Assembly: GCA_963576475.1 (NCBI GenBank)
Contig: OY754979.1
Location: 29,103,078 to 29,167,077, forward strand
Direction: 5' to 3'
From: Molanna angustata
Taxonomy: Eukaryota > Arthropoda > Insecta > Trichoptera > Molannidae
Length of the DNA: 64,000 nt
Shown: positions 52,455-62,870 of the stretch, one piece after another
How positions within the stretch are numbered: position 1 is the first letter of the stretch
Layout: each line of letters opens with the position of its first letter
Program-made: the position numbers and the translations under genes
The notes under the pieces: generated by a model
Database searches by the model: none
What the model was told of the DNA's origin: nothing
Seen by the model: the letters and a program-made list of their open reading frames with translations, nothing else

Positions 52455-54626
52455 AAATAAAAAAAAGTGGTTCCCGATAGTAATTATAAGGATCTTGTGC
52501 TAAATTATATCTCCTGTAGCGAATGATAGCAGATTTAGTTCGAGATCTGTACTCATTATCATCATTGTCTAAGTCATTGTCATTGTCTATGCGATGTTTT
52601 GAAAAATTTGATGCAAAATCAGCCAAACTTATATTGCTCAAATTTTCATTTCTATTGCTATATTTAGGTATGATATCTGTCATGAAAATATCGGTGGAAT
52701 CAATATTTAATTTTTTCAATTCAGGATTGGATTTAAGCATTTTAATTCTCTCTTCTGAAGGACCGGTATTAATAAAAATGCATTGTCTACTCATTTTGGA
52801 AAGAGCGAGAGATAATACATGGTAAGATGCTTCCTGTGCTGACATTAAATTACTATTTAAAAATGTATTTGCAATATTTCGAAATTTGTCTTTGATAGTT
52901 TTGTTTCCTTCAGTTATATCGGAAGCAGCATCTCTTAATAATTTTGATAATCCAGCATCAATTTTTGCAATATAATTAATAATGTACGAGGCCAAACCGT
53001 ATTCTTCGGAAATAAACTGAAGATCCATGTTTGACACAAACAAATACAAAATTTTCTTATTATAACAATTTATACCAACCTCAAGACTATTGCGTTTTAT
53101 GAATGTTTGAGTCCGTTTAAGTGACATTCTAACACTACGAATATAAAACTCTTCTGACATGTTTAAAATTTTTAAAACTTCTGCAAATGACACATTTTGG
53201 GGTTTTTGATAAAAAGTTAACATAAGATTTTGAATTTTCAGAAAAGCTTGCTTTAATTCTTCATTCTTGTCATCGTCTGCAAGGGGTTCCAGTATTATAG
53301 TATATGGCATTACAGGTAGAGGTAAATTGAACCGACATTTTTTTTCGAAACTGATTTTTATAACAAGTGTGACTATGAGTATGTCTCTGTAATGAAATAT
53401 ATGGATTGTTTGAATCATACTCACAGGTAATTAATGAATCTATAAAATTAATGCAAGTTTGAACAGATTGATTATCAGTGGTATTATAATTCGGTGAATT
53501 GTTCAACCAAAGAAAAATGTGCTTGTGTGGAGAACCCTGCATTTGAAATTCACTAGGTGAAGAACGGACTGGTCTCAAAATTTTGTATCCAGCATCAAAT
53601 TGAATTAAATTATTTAAAAATGACTTTTCCAATACGTTTCCTGCAGAAACCTTGTTGGTATGTTTATTTTTCCTTAAACAAATGTTTACTGTATCAAGAC
53701 ATGACTTTTCAAGTTTCTTTTTAGCCATGTATAGTAAACGAGTTGGTATACAGGATCTTCTGTCTGTTCTCCTAGTTTCAGATTTGGCCCCATCGCTGTA
53801 ACCTATTTTGATTTCTTTGGATGTATTGAATGCATGACCGCCAAATATTCTGGGAAAACATTATTCATCTACATATATCTTCTATAATATGCCATGGAGC
53901 TGGTGTTTAACCTTGTCCAGGAGCTACAATTTTTACTGTTGAATCATTTGTAAACATATTGTTTCTATCAACAACCAACACATCTTCATCAATTTCCGTA
54001 TTAATTATATTTTTATGACTATGGTCAACAATTTTATTTACTTGTAAAGAGGGTTGATTCTCATTAGAATATATATTATCAGTAATAAAATTTATCGTTT
54101 CATCATATTGTTGTTCGTATTGTTTAAAATTTTTTTTGTCTATTTCAATATTGTATTTCATGTACAAAGGAGTAGAAATAAGGTATTTTAAGGCATCACA
54201 AATAACAGCGGGACGAATGGTATCAAACATATAAAAACTTGTATGGTCCATATGCCTTTTTAATTTTAATTGTATTGTTGCCATATTATTAAATTGCCGG
54301 GGAAAAACCTCCAACATTTTGTTAATTTCAATTGGGATATTGACGACACTGCCTTTTTGTCCCAATTGAGAGTTTATTAAGTAAGATTTTAAGGGTCTAA
54401 TCTGCATGAAATTTATATATGGTGAAATCATACGTTCTTCTAAATCGGTTACTTTTTTTAAACATTCCGGTATGGCAACAAATTTTAAACCATTGCTGGT
54501 AGATAATTTCGGAACTTTGTTTTTCAATATTGATTTTTTACAAGTTTTGCAAACGTAACCAGAGATAATATTGTAAACATTTTGTAAAAAACTATCAGAT
54601 ACCTTTAAGTTTTCAATGTTAAACAA
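52438..54626 (-). mobile_element. Helitron: Rep nuclease domain
   Basis: Frames 54626-53907, 53728-53270 and 53424-52438 are consecutive parts of one protein separated by frameshifts or stops. They show a CKTCKK knuckle and VAPGQG, HAFNTSKEIK, then GSPHKHIFLWL with His68 and His70 of the second frame (HUH metal site). Next come LQRHTHSHTCYKN and RFNLPLPVMP, and in the last frame SYIINYIAKI with Tyr147 and Tyr151, the paired tyrosines that cut DNA. The middle residue of HUH is Lys, which is unusual because it is normally hydrophobic or small. Confidence 0.85.
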
Positions 54627-55300
54627 ATCAACCGAGTGTCTAAAAAATAATACTTCGCAACAAAAACATGAAAATTCTGGTGTAGATGTTCTGTCTCGTA
54701 AAAATTGAAGTTCTTATTTTGATTCTGGAGATTTTGATCATAATATAGACTATTGTAAACATTTTCTCTATATTTAAACCATTCAATACTACGTCTTTTT
54801 CTTACTGATTCATAAATATCATTCCTTTCTCTTTCAACATATTTTAACTGCTTCATTCTCGTTTGTGTCATATATTCTTTATCTGATCTCTTTTCTTTCA
54901 TATTTTCAAGATTCCTTTTATTTTCAATCTGCTTGTATTCTATATTAATATTCCTTAAATTTTGAACCCTCCTCAAGTTACTTTTTAAACGCTTTTCTTT
55001 TTCAACAACATTCTCAGATCTCTTCCTATTAGCATTTTGACGATTACATTCTAGTTTCCTAAATTCTTCGATCTTTCTTAAACTCTGAATTCTTTTTAAA
55101 CACTTTTCTTTTTCAATAGCATTCTCAGATCTCTTTCTATTAGCATTTCGACGATTATATTCTAGTTTCCTAAACTCTTCCATCTTTCTTAAACTCTGAA
55201 TTCTTTTTAAACGTTTTTCTTTTTCAATAGCATTCTCAGATCTTTTCCTATTAGCATTCTGATGATCACGTTTGTAACACCTGCTTTTCAGCAATGTCAC
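54605..55300 (-). mobile_element. Helitron: N-terminal basic repeat region
   Basis: A 231-codon frame has three near-identical repeats of about 34 residues containing NANRKRSENAIEKEK and RIQSLRK, each followed by FRKLE. Similar Arg/Lys/Glu-rich coiled repeats precede the Rep domain in insect Helitrons. The 5' end of the element (expected to start TC) was not located between 55300 and 55526. Confidence 0.75.
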
Positions 55301-56074
55301 AAGAGTAGCATTTTAGATATACAAGATTAGAAAAGATAAAGAAAACCGCCCCGGTGTTAACTAGCTCAGGTTTCCCCTCCTTTTTAGGGTACGCGGTGTT
55401 CCTCTGTGATAGTTACGTACGTAACTTAAGTAGACCTTTTCTCAGCAGTGAGGGTTGGATAAATGAATACAAAATATCTTTAAAACACACTTTATCAAAA
55501 CATGAAGTACAATATTATATATATATACTAGCTTTTATGTCCCGCCGTTGGCCAAGAATGTAAAATTGTGAAGGAATAAGCAATCGTTTTTATAATATTG
55601 TCACCCAATTATTTTGCAAAATCGGACCATGAAAAGTGGTTTGAAATTTGATTGAGTTTGAGCATTGTAAAATGTTCGTGATGGCCACAACCCATGCTTT
55701 TTTATATATTGCTATAAAGTGTGAATGAAGTATAATATATAATTTCTGCTGGCATGGACTATGCGTAATGGTTTTAAATATGACTGTTTATCAACGTTGT
55801 AAAGAGATTGGTTTGGCCACAACCCCCATTTTTATATATTATCATCGAAAACAAATTGTAATATGTACATATAAAAAAAAATTAGTAATTTTGGATGTTG
55901 GAATGTGGTTAAAATTTGATTAAATAATGCGTACTGAAAAGATCTAGTGTTGGTCACATCCCATTCGTTTTTATATTTTTTCATCAAGTGTGCATTATAT
56001 TTTTGCACAATTAGACTGATAGACTTAAAATTGACACAAAAGTCTACATTAACGAAGAAGAAGACTTAAACTAT

Positions 56075-56076
<2 letters not shown>

Positions 56077-56129
<53 letters not shown>

Positions 56130-56220
56130 AAACACACGCACGCACACACACACACACACACATACACACACACACACACACACACCCTCACACACACAAA
56201 CACACATACAAACACACCCT

Positions 56221-56260
<40 letters not shown>

Positions 56261-56281
56261 CACACACACACACACACACAA
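56077..56281. repeat. (CA)n microsatellite
   Basis: About 205 bp of CA dinucleotides interrupted by CCCTCA, CGCACG and AAACAC. The Cys/Val ORF on the minus strand is a by-product. Confidence 0.97.
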
Positions 56282-56319
56282 ACATATGTAACTTCTAACT
56301 CTAGTATGTAATCAACATT

Positions 56320-56390
56320 GTATTGTATTGTATTGTTTATAATAAATAAATAAATAAATAAAAGAAATAAATAAATAAATAAATAGTAAA
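56320..56390. repeat. TATTG and AAAT simple repeats
   Basis: (TATTG)n is followed by (AAAT)n units. These are low-complexity sequence between the (CA)n tract and the next repeat block. Confidence 0.9.
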
Positions 56391-56995
56391 TAGTTTATAA
56401 TTTAAATATAAACGTTGTGAAGAGTTCAGTAATGGCCAAAACCCCCATTCTTTAAATATCGTCAACGAAATAAAATATGAAAGCGTTGAAAATTATTCAA
56501 AATAGGATGATATAAATGGTTAAAATTTGATTAAACAAAAGTATTGAAAAGATTCTAGTGCAGATTACACCGTCACATCCCATTCGTTTTTACATATGTA
56601 TATTCATCAAGTGTGCATATTGTTAATAATATTTCTGCACAAAAGACCAGTAGACTTAAAACTAACCCAAAAGTCTAAATAAAAAAGAGAAGAATAAGTA
56701 TTAGACTATAAGAAATAGTTTGTATAAAAAACTATCCCAATGGTCTACATAAAATAAGAAAAAATACATAAAATAGAAGAATTATTTGAAATAGATTGTA
56801 TAAAAACAGACTAAAAGGTCTTCACAAAAGAAGAAGAAGATTAATCTATAGGAAATAGTTTGTATAAAATTCACCAAAGTTCTACATAAAATAAGAAAAC
56901 GAAGCAAAAGACCAAAGGAAATAGTTTGTGTAAAAACTGTAAGGTCTACATAAAATTAAGAAGAAAAAGAATTAGACTCCATGAACCGTCGCTTC

Positions 56996-57179
56996 AGACC
57001 CTTCAGAACCTCCCGTCCCTTCAGGCCCTTCAGTACCTCCCGTCCCTTCAATCCATCATTACGTCCCTACCAATCAGGCCCTTCAGTACCTCCAGTCCCT
57101 TCAGGACCTTTTATACCTCCCGTCCCTTCAGGCCCTTTAGTGCATCCCTTCCCTTCATTACATCCCGTCCCTTCAGTCG
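56996..57179 (+). repeat. 27-bp tandem repeat (CCCTTCAG-rich)
   Basis: Units combine CCCTTCAGGCCCTTCAG with TACCTCCCGTCC. In one frame they read as Pro/Ser/Gly/Val repeats (PSGPSVPPV), in others Phe/Ser/Thr. All three frames are open because the unit is a multiple of three, so coding is not implied. Confidence 0.85.
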
Positions 57180-57189
57180 GTTAAGAAAA

Positions 57190-57785
57190 GTTAAATCTAA
57201 AAACCATCCTGGAAGAACCGCGAAGAGATGAAAGGACCTTCTTTTCCCAGGATACTCCACCTTCAAAGGTAAAATGACTAAATACACGAAGAAGAAGAAG
57301 AAAAAAGTTTAAATCCAGATACCTGCGAAGATATGGAAGGAAAATTGGATGAAGAAGAAAAAGAAGAAGAAGAAAAAAGTCTATATCCAAAAACCGTCTT
57401 GGAAGACTTGTGAAGAGTTGGAAGGACAGTTGGACCTTCTTCTCCCAGGATTCTCCAACTTCATAGGTAAAATGACCAAAAATACACGAAGAAGAAGAAG
57501 AAGAAGAAAAAAGTTCAAATCCAGAAACCTGCGAAGAGATGGAAAGACAATTGTAGCTTCTTCTCCCAGGTTAGTCCCCCTTCTAAGGTAAAATGACCAA
57601 ATACACGATCAAGAAGAAGAAGAAAAAAGTTTAAATCCACAAACCGTCCTGGAAGACCTGCGAAGAGATGGAGGGACAGTCGGACCTTCTTTTCCCAGAA
57701 TACTCCCCCTTCATAGGTGAAATGACCAAATACACGAAGAAGAAGAAGAATAAGAAAAAAGTTTAAATCCAGAAACCATTCCGGG
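57190..57785 (+). repeat. Tandem array of about five LINE 3' ends
   Basis: Each 70-130-bp unit has CCTGGAAGACC...CGAAGAGATGGA, TTCTTTTCCCAG, TTCAWAGGTAAAATGAC and (GAA)n ending AAAAAAGTTTAAATCC. In the plus frame the unit reads GRPAKRWRDS.TFFSQD-like residues, the same RPPGRPPKRWKDSW...SQE tail and (AAG)n that end the LINEs at 14938 and 22133. One unit is shortened by internal deletion. Confidence 0.7.
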
Positions 57786-57860
57786 CAAACGCTCGACAAT
57801 TCACCAAAGTTTCATAATAATCGGACAAACGGTTTAGGAGCACATCGCATACAATTTTCT

Positions 57861-59090
57861 GATAGGAAATCAGTATATTGTTGTGTGATTTGTAAGTAAA
57901 TAGTAATAGGTAGGTACCTACCTACAACAATGTTCTAAATAAATTCAATTCATAACAAATTTTATTTGAATATCAGAATCTTTCCGTTACCATAGTAACC
58001 ATTCCAATATTAATATCAAATGGGCTCGATACATTTTTTGGATATGTAGGTAGGTACCTACATTGGTTTGTTCGAAGCCACAAAAACGAAAATTGTCCGA
58101 AATATCAAATATTATATACAAATTATGCAATTTTATTATGCCTATATCTTTACTAATAATTAACAGACTTTAACAATATATGTCTTAAAACTTGCTATAA
58201 AGTCTTGTGTTTCATTTTATTATTTCATAATCACATTTATTTCAAAGGTATATTATTTTAAAGAACATATTCATTCGGTGGGAAAATTAAATATCGTATG
58301 AAAAGATATTAAAATGGCGGGGTTATATGTACATTTGTACAAAACGCTTACTTTAAAAATAAGTTAAACATTATAATTAGACAAAATATTCACCATGTTT
58401 TTCACTTAAAAGCTAAGTTATACTTGAAAATATATTTTTTTCGTGTAAATACGTACTTCTAACTTTTAAACAAACAGATATTTGCGTGCAAAATGTACAC
58501 TTTTTTGACAGATATGACTTGGAAAATTTTGTATGAAAAAAATAATTATTGAAATATCTTTAAAATTCAGCATTTTAATCGCATTATTTTTAGCGTGACA
58601 CTGCATCAGGTATACTGGTACATGTTCGCACATAAATTAGATTTTTAGATGCTCTTGGTTTTTCAAAAGGCATGAGACAAACACACACATACACACACAC
58701 ATACACTAACATATTGATTGCTTTATTACTTTAGATATATTGGTTTATAATAATACAAAATACCTCTCTCCCGGAGTATCACAGAGGTCATGACTTAAAT
58801 GAAAACTTATTTTCTAACCATAAACTACATATAATAATACTGTCAGACTTATGTTCTTATTATTACACTTTTCAGAGCACTTGGAATGTATCTTGGACCA
58901 CTTTGTGAAAATAGAAATATATAATTATATATGTATATAGTCAAATAAGTATTTAACACTGTGAGAGTCAACGACTGTGGAATTGAGGCTAGGTAATCGG
59001 TCTGTACCGCCTTGTCCGGGCATGAAATCAAACGAATAGGCTATCGAAAAGATTACTCACTTGGATGCTGAAGAAATACCTGTTACGAAG
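57861..59090. other. AT-rich stretch, no gene
   Basis: TAGGTAGGTACCTACCTA-type palindromes occur at about 57908-57925 and 58047-58064. A short CACACACATACACAC tract is at 58680-58710. No exon was recognised. Confidence 0.45.
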
Positions 59091-59091
59091 A

Positions 59092-59235
59092 CTTATGGCC
59101 TCAAGATTACCCAATCTGAGCCGACGAAGATGACGAAGAATGATGATGACCAGTCCAGCCTCGGAGAAGAACTCGGCGGCCAGGTTACCTAACCCGAGCC
59201 GACTATGATGATGAAGAATGATGAAGACCAGGAAA
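59092..59235. repeat. 78-bp tandem duplication ending in GATGA-rich tails
   Basis: GATTACCCAATCTGAGCCGA followed by GATGACGAAGAATGATGATG is repeated as GTTACCTAACCCGAGCCGA followed by GATGATGAAGAATGATGAAG. It may be two 3' ends of another retroelement in tandem. Confidence 0.5.
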
Positions 59236-59859
59236 TCAGACAAGTTAGGTTCCAATGCCTTAACATTCAATGCTTCCTACAACGTGGCCGTTGTATCAAA
59301 ACAGGAAGATGGCGTGGTGTATAGATAGGATCTCGCAAATTCTACGAAATTACGGCCAAGGCTAGAGATCCATGCAGGAGGTTGTTTTAGGTCGGAATAG
59401 GAAGACGATAGTCCAGATTCCATCCTCTTTGCGTCTTCCAGTAAACGCTTCCCGACCGATTATATATCGAGAGAAATTACACCGCCCGTTTGTATAAACA
59501 AAACTTCAACCGCCCGTTTACGCATTCAAAAAAAACAATCCCCATTCCCTTTTTCCTATGTGCAAGACCGGGAAAGGAGGCCTAGTCCATTGGTTAGACA
59601 GAGAAGAAAGATTTTAGTTTACTCGTGTTACACCTCCCAATCCAATCTAGGTGTCGCTAGCGGTCGGCGCAATGACCGGCGCAAACCAAAGATTTATTCG
59701 TAGTTAACCGTTAGGTGGCGACAATTTTAGCGGGTCCTATGTGAACTAGTACTATATAGTAGCGAACGTTTGGGCACTCAATTACCATAAAGAGTCACGA
59801 AAAATTTTTATTGAGCGGATTGGAATCTAAATACGCGACACGTTCTTGTTTTCTAAACT
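59236..59859. other. Higher-complexity spacer, unassigned
   Basis: Relatively GC-rich (GACCGGCGCAAACC, CACCGCCCGTTTGT and ACCGCCCGTTTACGC repeated once). No ORF or domain was recognised. Confidence 0.35.
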
Positions 59860-60020
59860 CTTCGTTCATTCTTAATCTTTTGAGTCTCTTCGGTATTCAT
59901 CTTTCTTTTAATTACGATTTCTTTTGCATTTCTAGCATCCTTCTGTCTTTCAGACTCCTTCTTTCTATATTCAACTTTTCTTTTTAACAATCGTATTCTC
60001 TTTAAACTACTTACATTACT

Positions 60021-61046
60021 TCTTCTTCTTCCGGTGCCATGTCAGGAACCCCCAACGTCGGCTATCACTCTGGCAAATCCCTCTCTGTCCTGTGCTGCCC
60101 GGAATATCTGTTCCACGGTCCTGAAGCCAGTCCATTCCCTAATGTTGCGCAGCCAGGACATCTGTCTCCTTCCAGTCCCTCGGCGACCTTCTATCTTGCC
60201 CTTCAGTATTAGTTGGAGCAAGTGATACTTCTCCCCCCTCATTATGTGACCCAGTTATGTGATCTTGCGGACCTTTACTGTGGACAAGAGTTTCCTGGTT
60301 GTTCTGGCTCGACTTAAGACTTCTGAGTTCGTAACCAGATCTGTCCAAGGGATTTTGAGCATTCTGCGATGCAACCACATCTCAAAAGCTTCCAGCCTGT
60401 TCATGGTGTTAACCTTCAATGTCCAAGTCTCACAGCCATATAGCAACACAGACCACACATAACATCTCATCATCCGCTGTCTCAGGTCCATATTGAGCTT
60501 TTCGTTACAGAAGAAAGATCTCATTTTATTAAAGGCAGCTCTTGCTATCTCAATTCTGCACTTGATCTCCAGATCCGGGTCAAGTGACTCGGAAAGAATA
60601 CTGCCAAGGTACTTAAATTTATCCACCTTATCTATAACCTTGCCCATTAATTGCAAGGAAGAACCAGGATATTCACATCGACCAAATGTCATCCACATTG
60701 TTTTGGCTGCATTTATAGATAAGCCCAAATGTTCACCAAATACATTGACATTGTTTAACAGTTCCTGGAGATCAGAAATAGAATCCGCCAGTAATACAGT
60801 ATCATCGGCGTACCTGATATTATTAATTACTATGCCGTTGACTTTTATACCCCTCTCGGTGTTGTTGAGAGCTCTTTTAAATACATAATCAGAGTATAAG
60901 TTGAAAAGTAGAGGAGACAAGATACAACCCTGCTGTACTCCTCGCTGTATGGGTATTTCATCTGATGTCACATTTCCACGTCTGATCTCAGCTGTTTGGT
61001 GCCAATATAGGTTTTGGATGAAGTTCAGATCTTTTGATCTGAATTG
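60021..61046 (-). mobile_element. LINE insertion with perfect 12-bp target duplication
   Basis: ACTTACATTACT is found at 60009-60020 and 61047-61058. The minus frame (285 codons, to 60255) carries RGVQQGCILSPLLFNLYSDY, IRYADDTVLLADS, MTFGR and LYGCETWTLKVN. A frameshift near 60250 leads to HIMRGEKYHLLQLILKGKIE, RRGTGRRQMSWLRNI and VIADVGGS, ending with GGAAGAAGAAGA at the target site. It is 5' truncated within RT. Apart from the frameshift it is well preserved, so it is probably recent. Confidence 0.92.
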
Positions 61047-61178
61047 ACTTACATTACTAATTGATTTTATTTTTATCTTTCTTAATGTTTTATTTCTTGC
61101 ACACCCTTGCATTCTACATTTTTCTTAAAACTATTAACAATTTTTGAGTTTATTACTTTTTTATCTAAACATATTGTC

Positions 61179-61433
61179 TTTGAATCTTGAATCACAGGAA
61201 TCACATCATCACAAATGTCATTGTTTTTTATATTTGCCTTTGAATCTTGAATCACAGGAATCACATCATCACAAATGTCATTGTTATTTATATTTGCCTT
61301 TGAATCTTGAATCACAGGAATCACATCATCACAAATGTCATTGTTTTTTATATTTGCCTTTGAATCTTGAATCACAGGAATCACATCATCACAAATGTCA
61401 TTGTTTTTTATATTTGCCTTTGAATTTTGATTC
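61179..61433. repeat. 60-bp tandem repeat, 4.2 nearly perfect copies
   Basis: TTTGAATCTTGAATCACAGG recurs at exact 60-bp steps with one or two substitutions in total. It is in frame on the minus strand, where it gives the 20-residue repeats described for 59860-61500. It is a coding minisatellite. Confidence 0.97.
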
Positions 61434-61742
61434 ACATAATCACAAGTGTTACTGTTCTTTATTTCTAACTCATTCTGTCTTTTGGCTTGGGCCTACAACT
61501 TTTTTATTTTATTTTTTCATTTTACAGATATCCTTTTTACCTTCATTATTACTAAATTATAGTTTAATAATTAATTAAAATATTGAAATGTCTATATTAT
61601 AAAATATTGTCAATCGTTATCGCTTTGAAACTATCGCGCGCGAAACATCAGCTGTTAAACGATAAACAAAATGGCTGAAATTAGTATTGCCATAGACACA
61701 TTATACTGATATATTATACTCATAGAGATAGTAGATATATTA

Positions 61743-62084
61743 TAATAGAGGTTGTACCTATGGATACAAGTGTGTCTAATAGTTTCGCGCGTTCTCTATA
61801 CTAAAACGACATTTTTTGCCAATCGAAACGTCAAACTCTATACAAAAACACCAATCGATACGTCAAAATTCTTGCAAAAAAAACCTCACAGCGATTCATA
61901 CAAATTGACTTAAGTACGACATCTAGGTATATATAAAATCTTTGATTATACTAGAGGTCGTACCTATGGATACAAGTGTGTCTAATATATTCGCGCGTTC
62001 TCTATACAAAAACGATGTTTTTTGTCAATCGAAACGTCAAACTCTATACAAAAACGCCAATCGAAACGTCAAAATTCTCGCAAT
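61743..62084. repeat. Pair of ~135-bp direct repeats
   Basis: ACCTATGGATACAAGTGTGT, TTCGCGCGTTCTCTATAC and CAATCGAAACGTCAAACTCT occur at 61743-61880 and 61952-62084. The second copy abuts repeat family A at 62094. They may be terminal repeats of a short element, but no primer-binding site or ORF was found. Confidence 0.7.
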
Positions 62085-62093
62085 TTCTCTAAG

Positions 62094-62397
62094 ATGAAAT
62101 CATAGAGAAATAATTTACCGTTGTCTATGGAAAACTAATCAGCTCTAAGTTTATGTACTTCACACATATGGTATCAATATGAAGTTCATCAGTCTTTTGG
62201 TTTGGGCTGTACAGAGGACACAAATTTTCAAATTTGTGTACAGCATACGTCATACGGAATACGGCATACACATAAAAACATCACGATGAAACTACATGAT
62301 ACCCATTGAGAAATTGATGTAAAAAATAATAATATACTTAAAAATTGTGAAATCATGACTCTCCACTATTCCATAGTTGGTAGTGGAGAGTAAAAAT
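62094..62397. repeat. Dispersed repeat family A, copy 2
   Basis: It matches 8601-9070 without the internal duplication. CAATATGAAGTTCATCAG, ATGATACCCATTGAGAAATT and the terminal hairpin ACTCTCCACTATTCCATA...GTAGTGGAGAGT are shared. Confidence 0.7.
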
Positions 62398-62564
62398 AAT
62401 TATGAATATAAAACCATTGTTACCTTAGAAAATAGCTTCTAAGTTTGCGACAAATTTCAGAGTCACCTTCTGTCTGTTTCCTTTCGGAATCGCGTATTGT
62501 AAATTTTTGTAAATCTTTCCCGTTATTCTTCTCTGTCCGGGAATAGCCAAAGTCAACGTTGTCT

Positions 62565-62870
62565 GGAAATTACGACAAAACTTAAATGCTCAAGTTTATT
62601 ATTCTCTCTGAAGTATATCACAAATGGGTGTATTGTCACATGATCACTTACCCAGTGGAAACATTGAACTTTGTCCTGAATGACAATATTATAGTTTTCA
62701 GATAAATCTAGGTTTACTACAAACTCAGATTCTTTAATATTTTCCTAATTTTATATTTTCTATCATTAACTTCAAGTTCTGATGGATTGTGCATACTCAG
62801 ACTGCCAGTATGCAATATTTTGGTCGAAGCTCGGCAAATTTTGAAAAGCCTATTGTTTGTTTATACCCTG
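62565..62870 (-). pseudogene. Fragment of an arthropod transposase-like protein
   Basis: Minus-strand pieces read IGFSKFAELRPKYCILAGS, then after frameshifts NLDLSENYNIVIQDKVQCFH and WVSDHVTIHPFVIYFRENNK, LEHLSFVVIS. The pattern FSKFxELRPKxC...AG plus D..ENY....Q.E.Q..HW and THPxVxYY is, from memory, a widespread uncharacterised arthropod family that behaves like a DDE transposase. The copy has stops and frameshifts. The precise superfamily is not known to me. Confidence 0.5.

Larger units (their letters stand above)
55527..57860 (+). mobile_element. Repeat-rich non-autonomous element
   Basis: The start, ACTAGCTTTTATGTCCCGCC after an (AT)n run, and the end, CCAAAGTTTCATAATAATCG with GTTTAGGAGCACATCGC, resemble the ends of widespread arthropod elements (TACTAGC...; CAAATTTCATNAAAATCGGT). 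The inside consists of successive tandem or diverged repeats: a GGCCACAACCC-containing ~110-bp repeat (55620-56600), (CA)n, AAATA runs, TAGTTTGTATAAA repeats (56640-56990), a 27-bp array and a LINE-end array. No transposase. Confidence 0.45.
59860..61500 (-). mobile_element. Helitron-like N-terminal coding relic, interrupted by a LINE
   Basis: Minus-strand coding lies on both sides of the LINE at 60021-61046. Upstream (61435-61082): four 20-residue repeats (SKANIKNNDICDDVIPVIQD) and then a Lys/Asn-rich stretch. Downstream (60020-59860): RIRLLKRKVEYRKKESERQK and NAKEIVIKRKMNTEETQKIK, a basic repeat region like that at 54605-55300. The two parts rejoin at ISNVS when the LINE and one target copy are ignored. 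Assignment to Helitrons rests on composition only. Confidence 0.45.

Noticed and set aside
56066..56281. 71-codon Cys/Val ORF
   Set aside because: It is a translation of the (CA)n microsatellite.
61179..61433. Regular 60-bp repeats considered as a CRISPR-like array
   Set aside because: There are no spacers. Units are contiguous, in frame, and the genome is an animal.
62565..62650. 86-bp minus-strand intron between a perfect GTAAGT donor and TTTCCAG acceptor
   Set aside because: The supposed intron itself translates in frame into the conserved VTIHPFVIYFRENN segment of the transposase-like family, so it is coding relic and not an intron.
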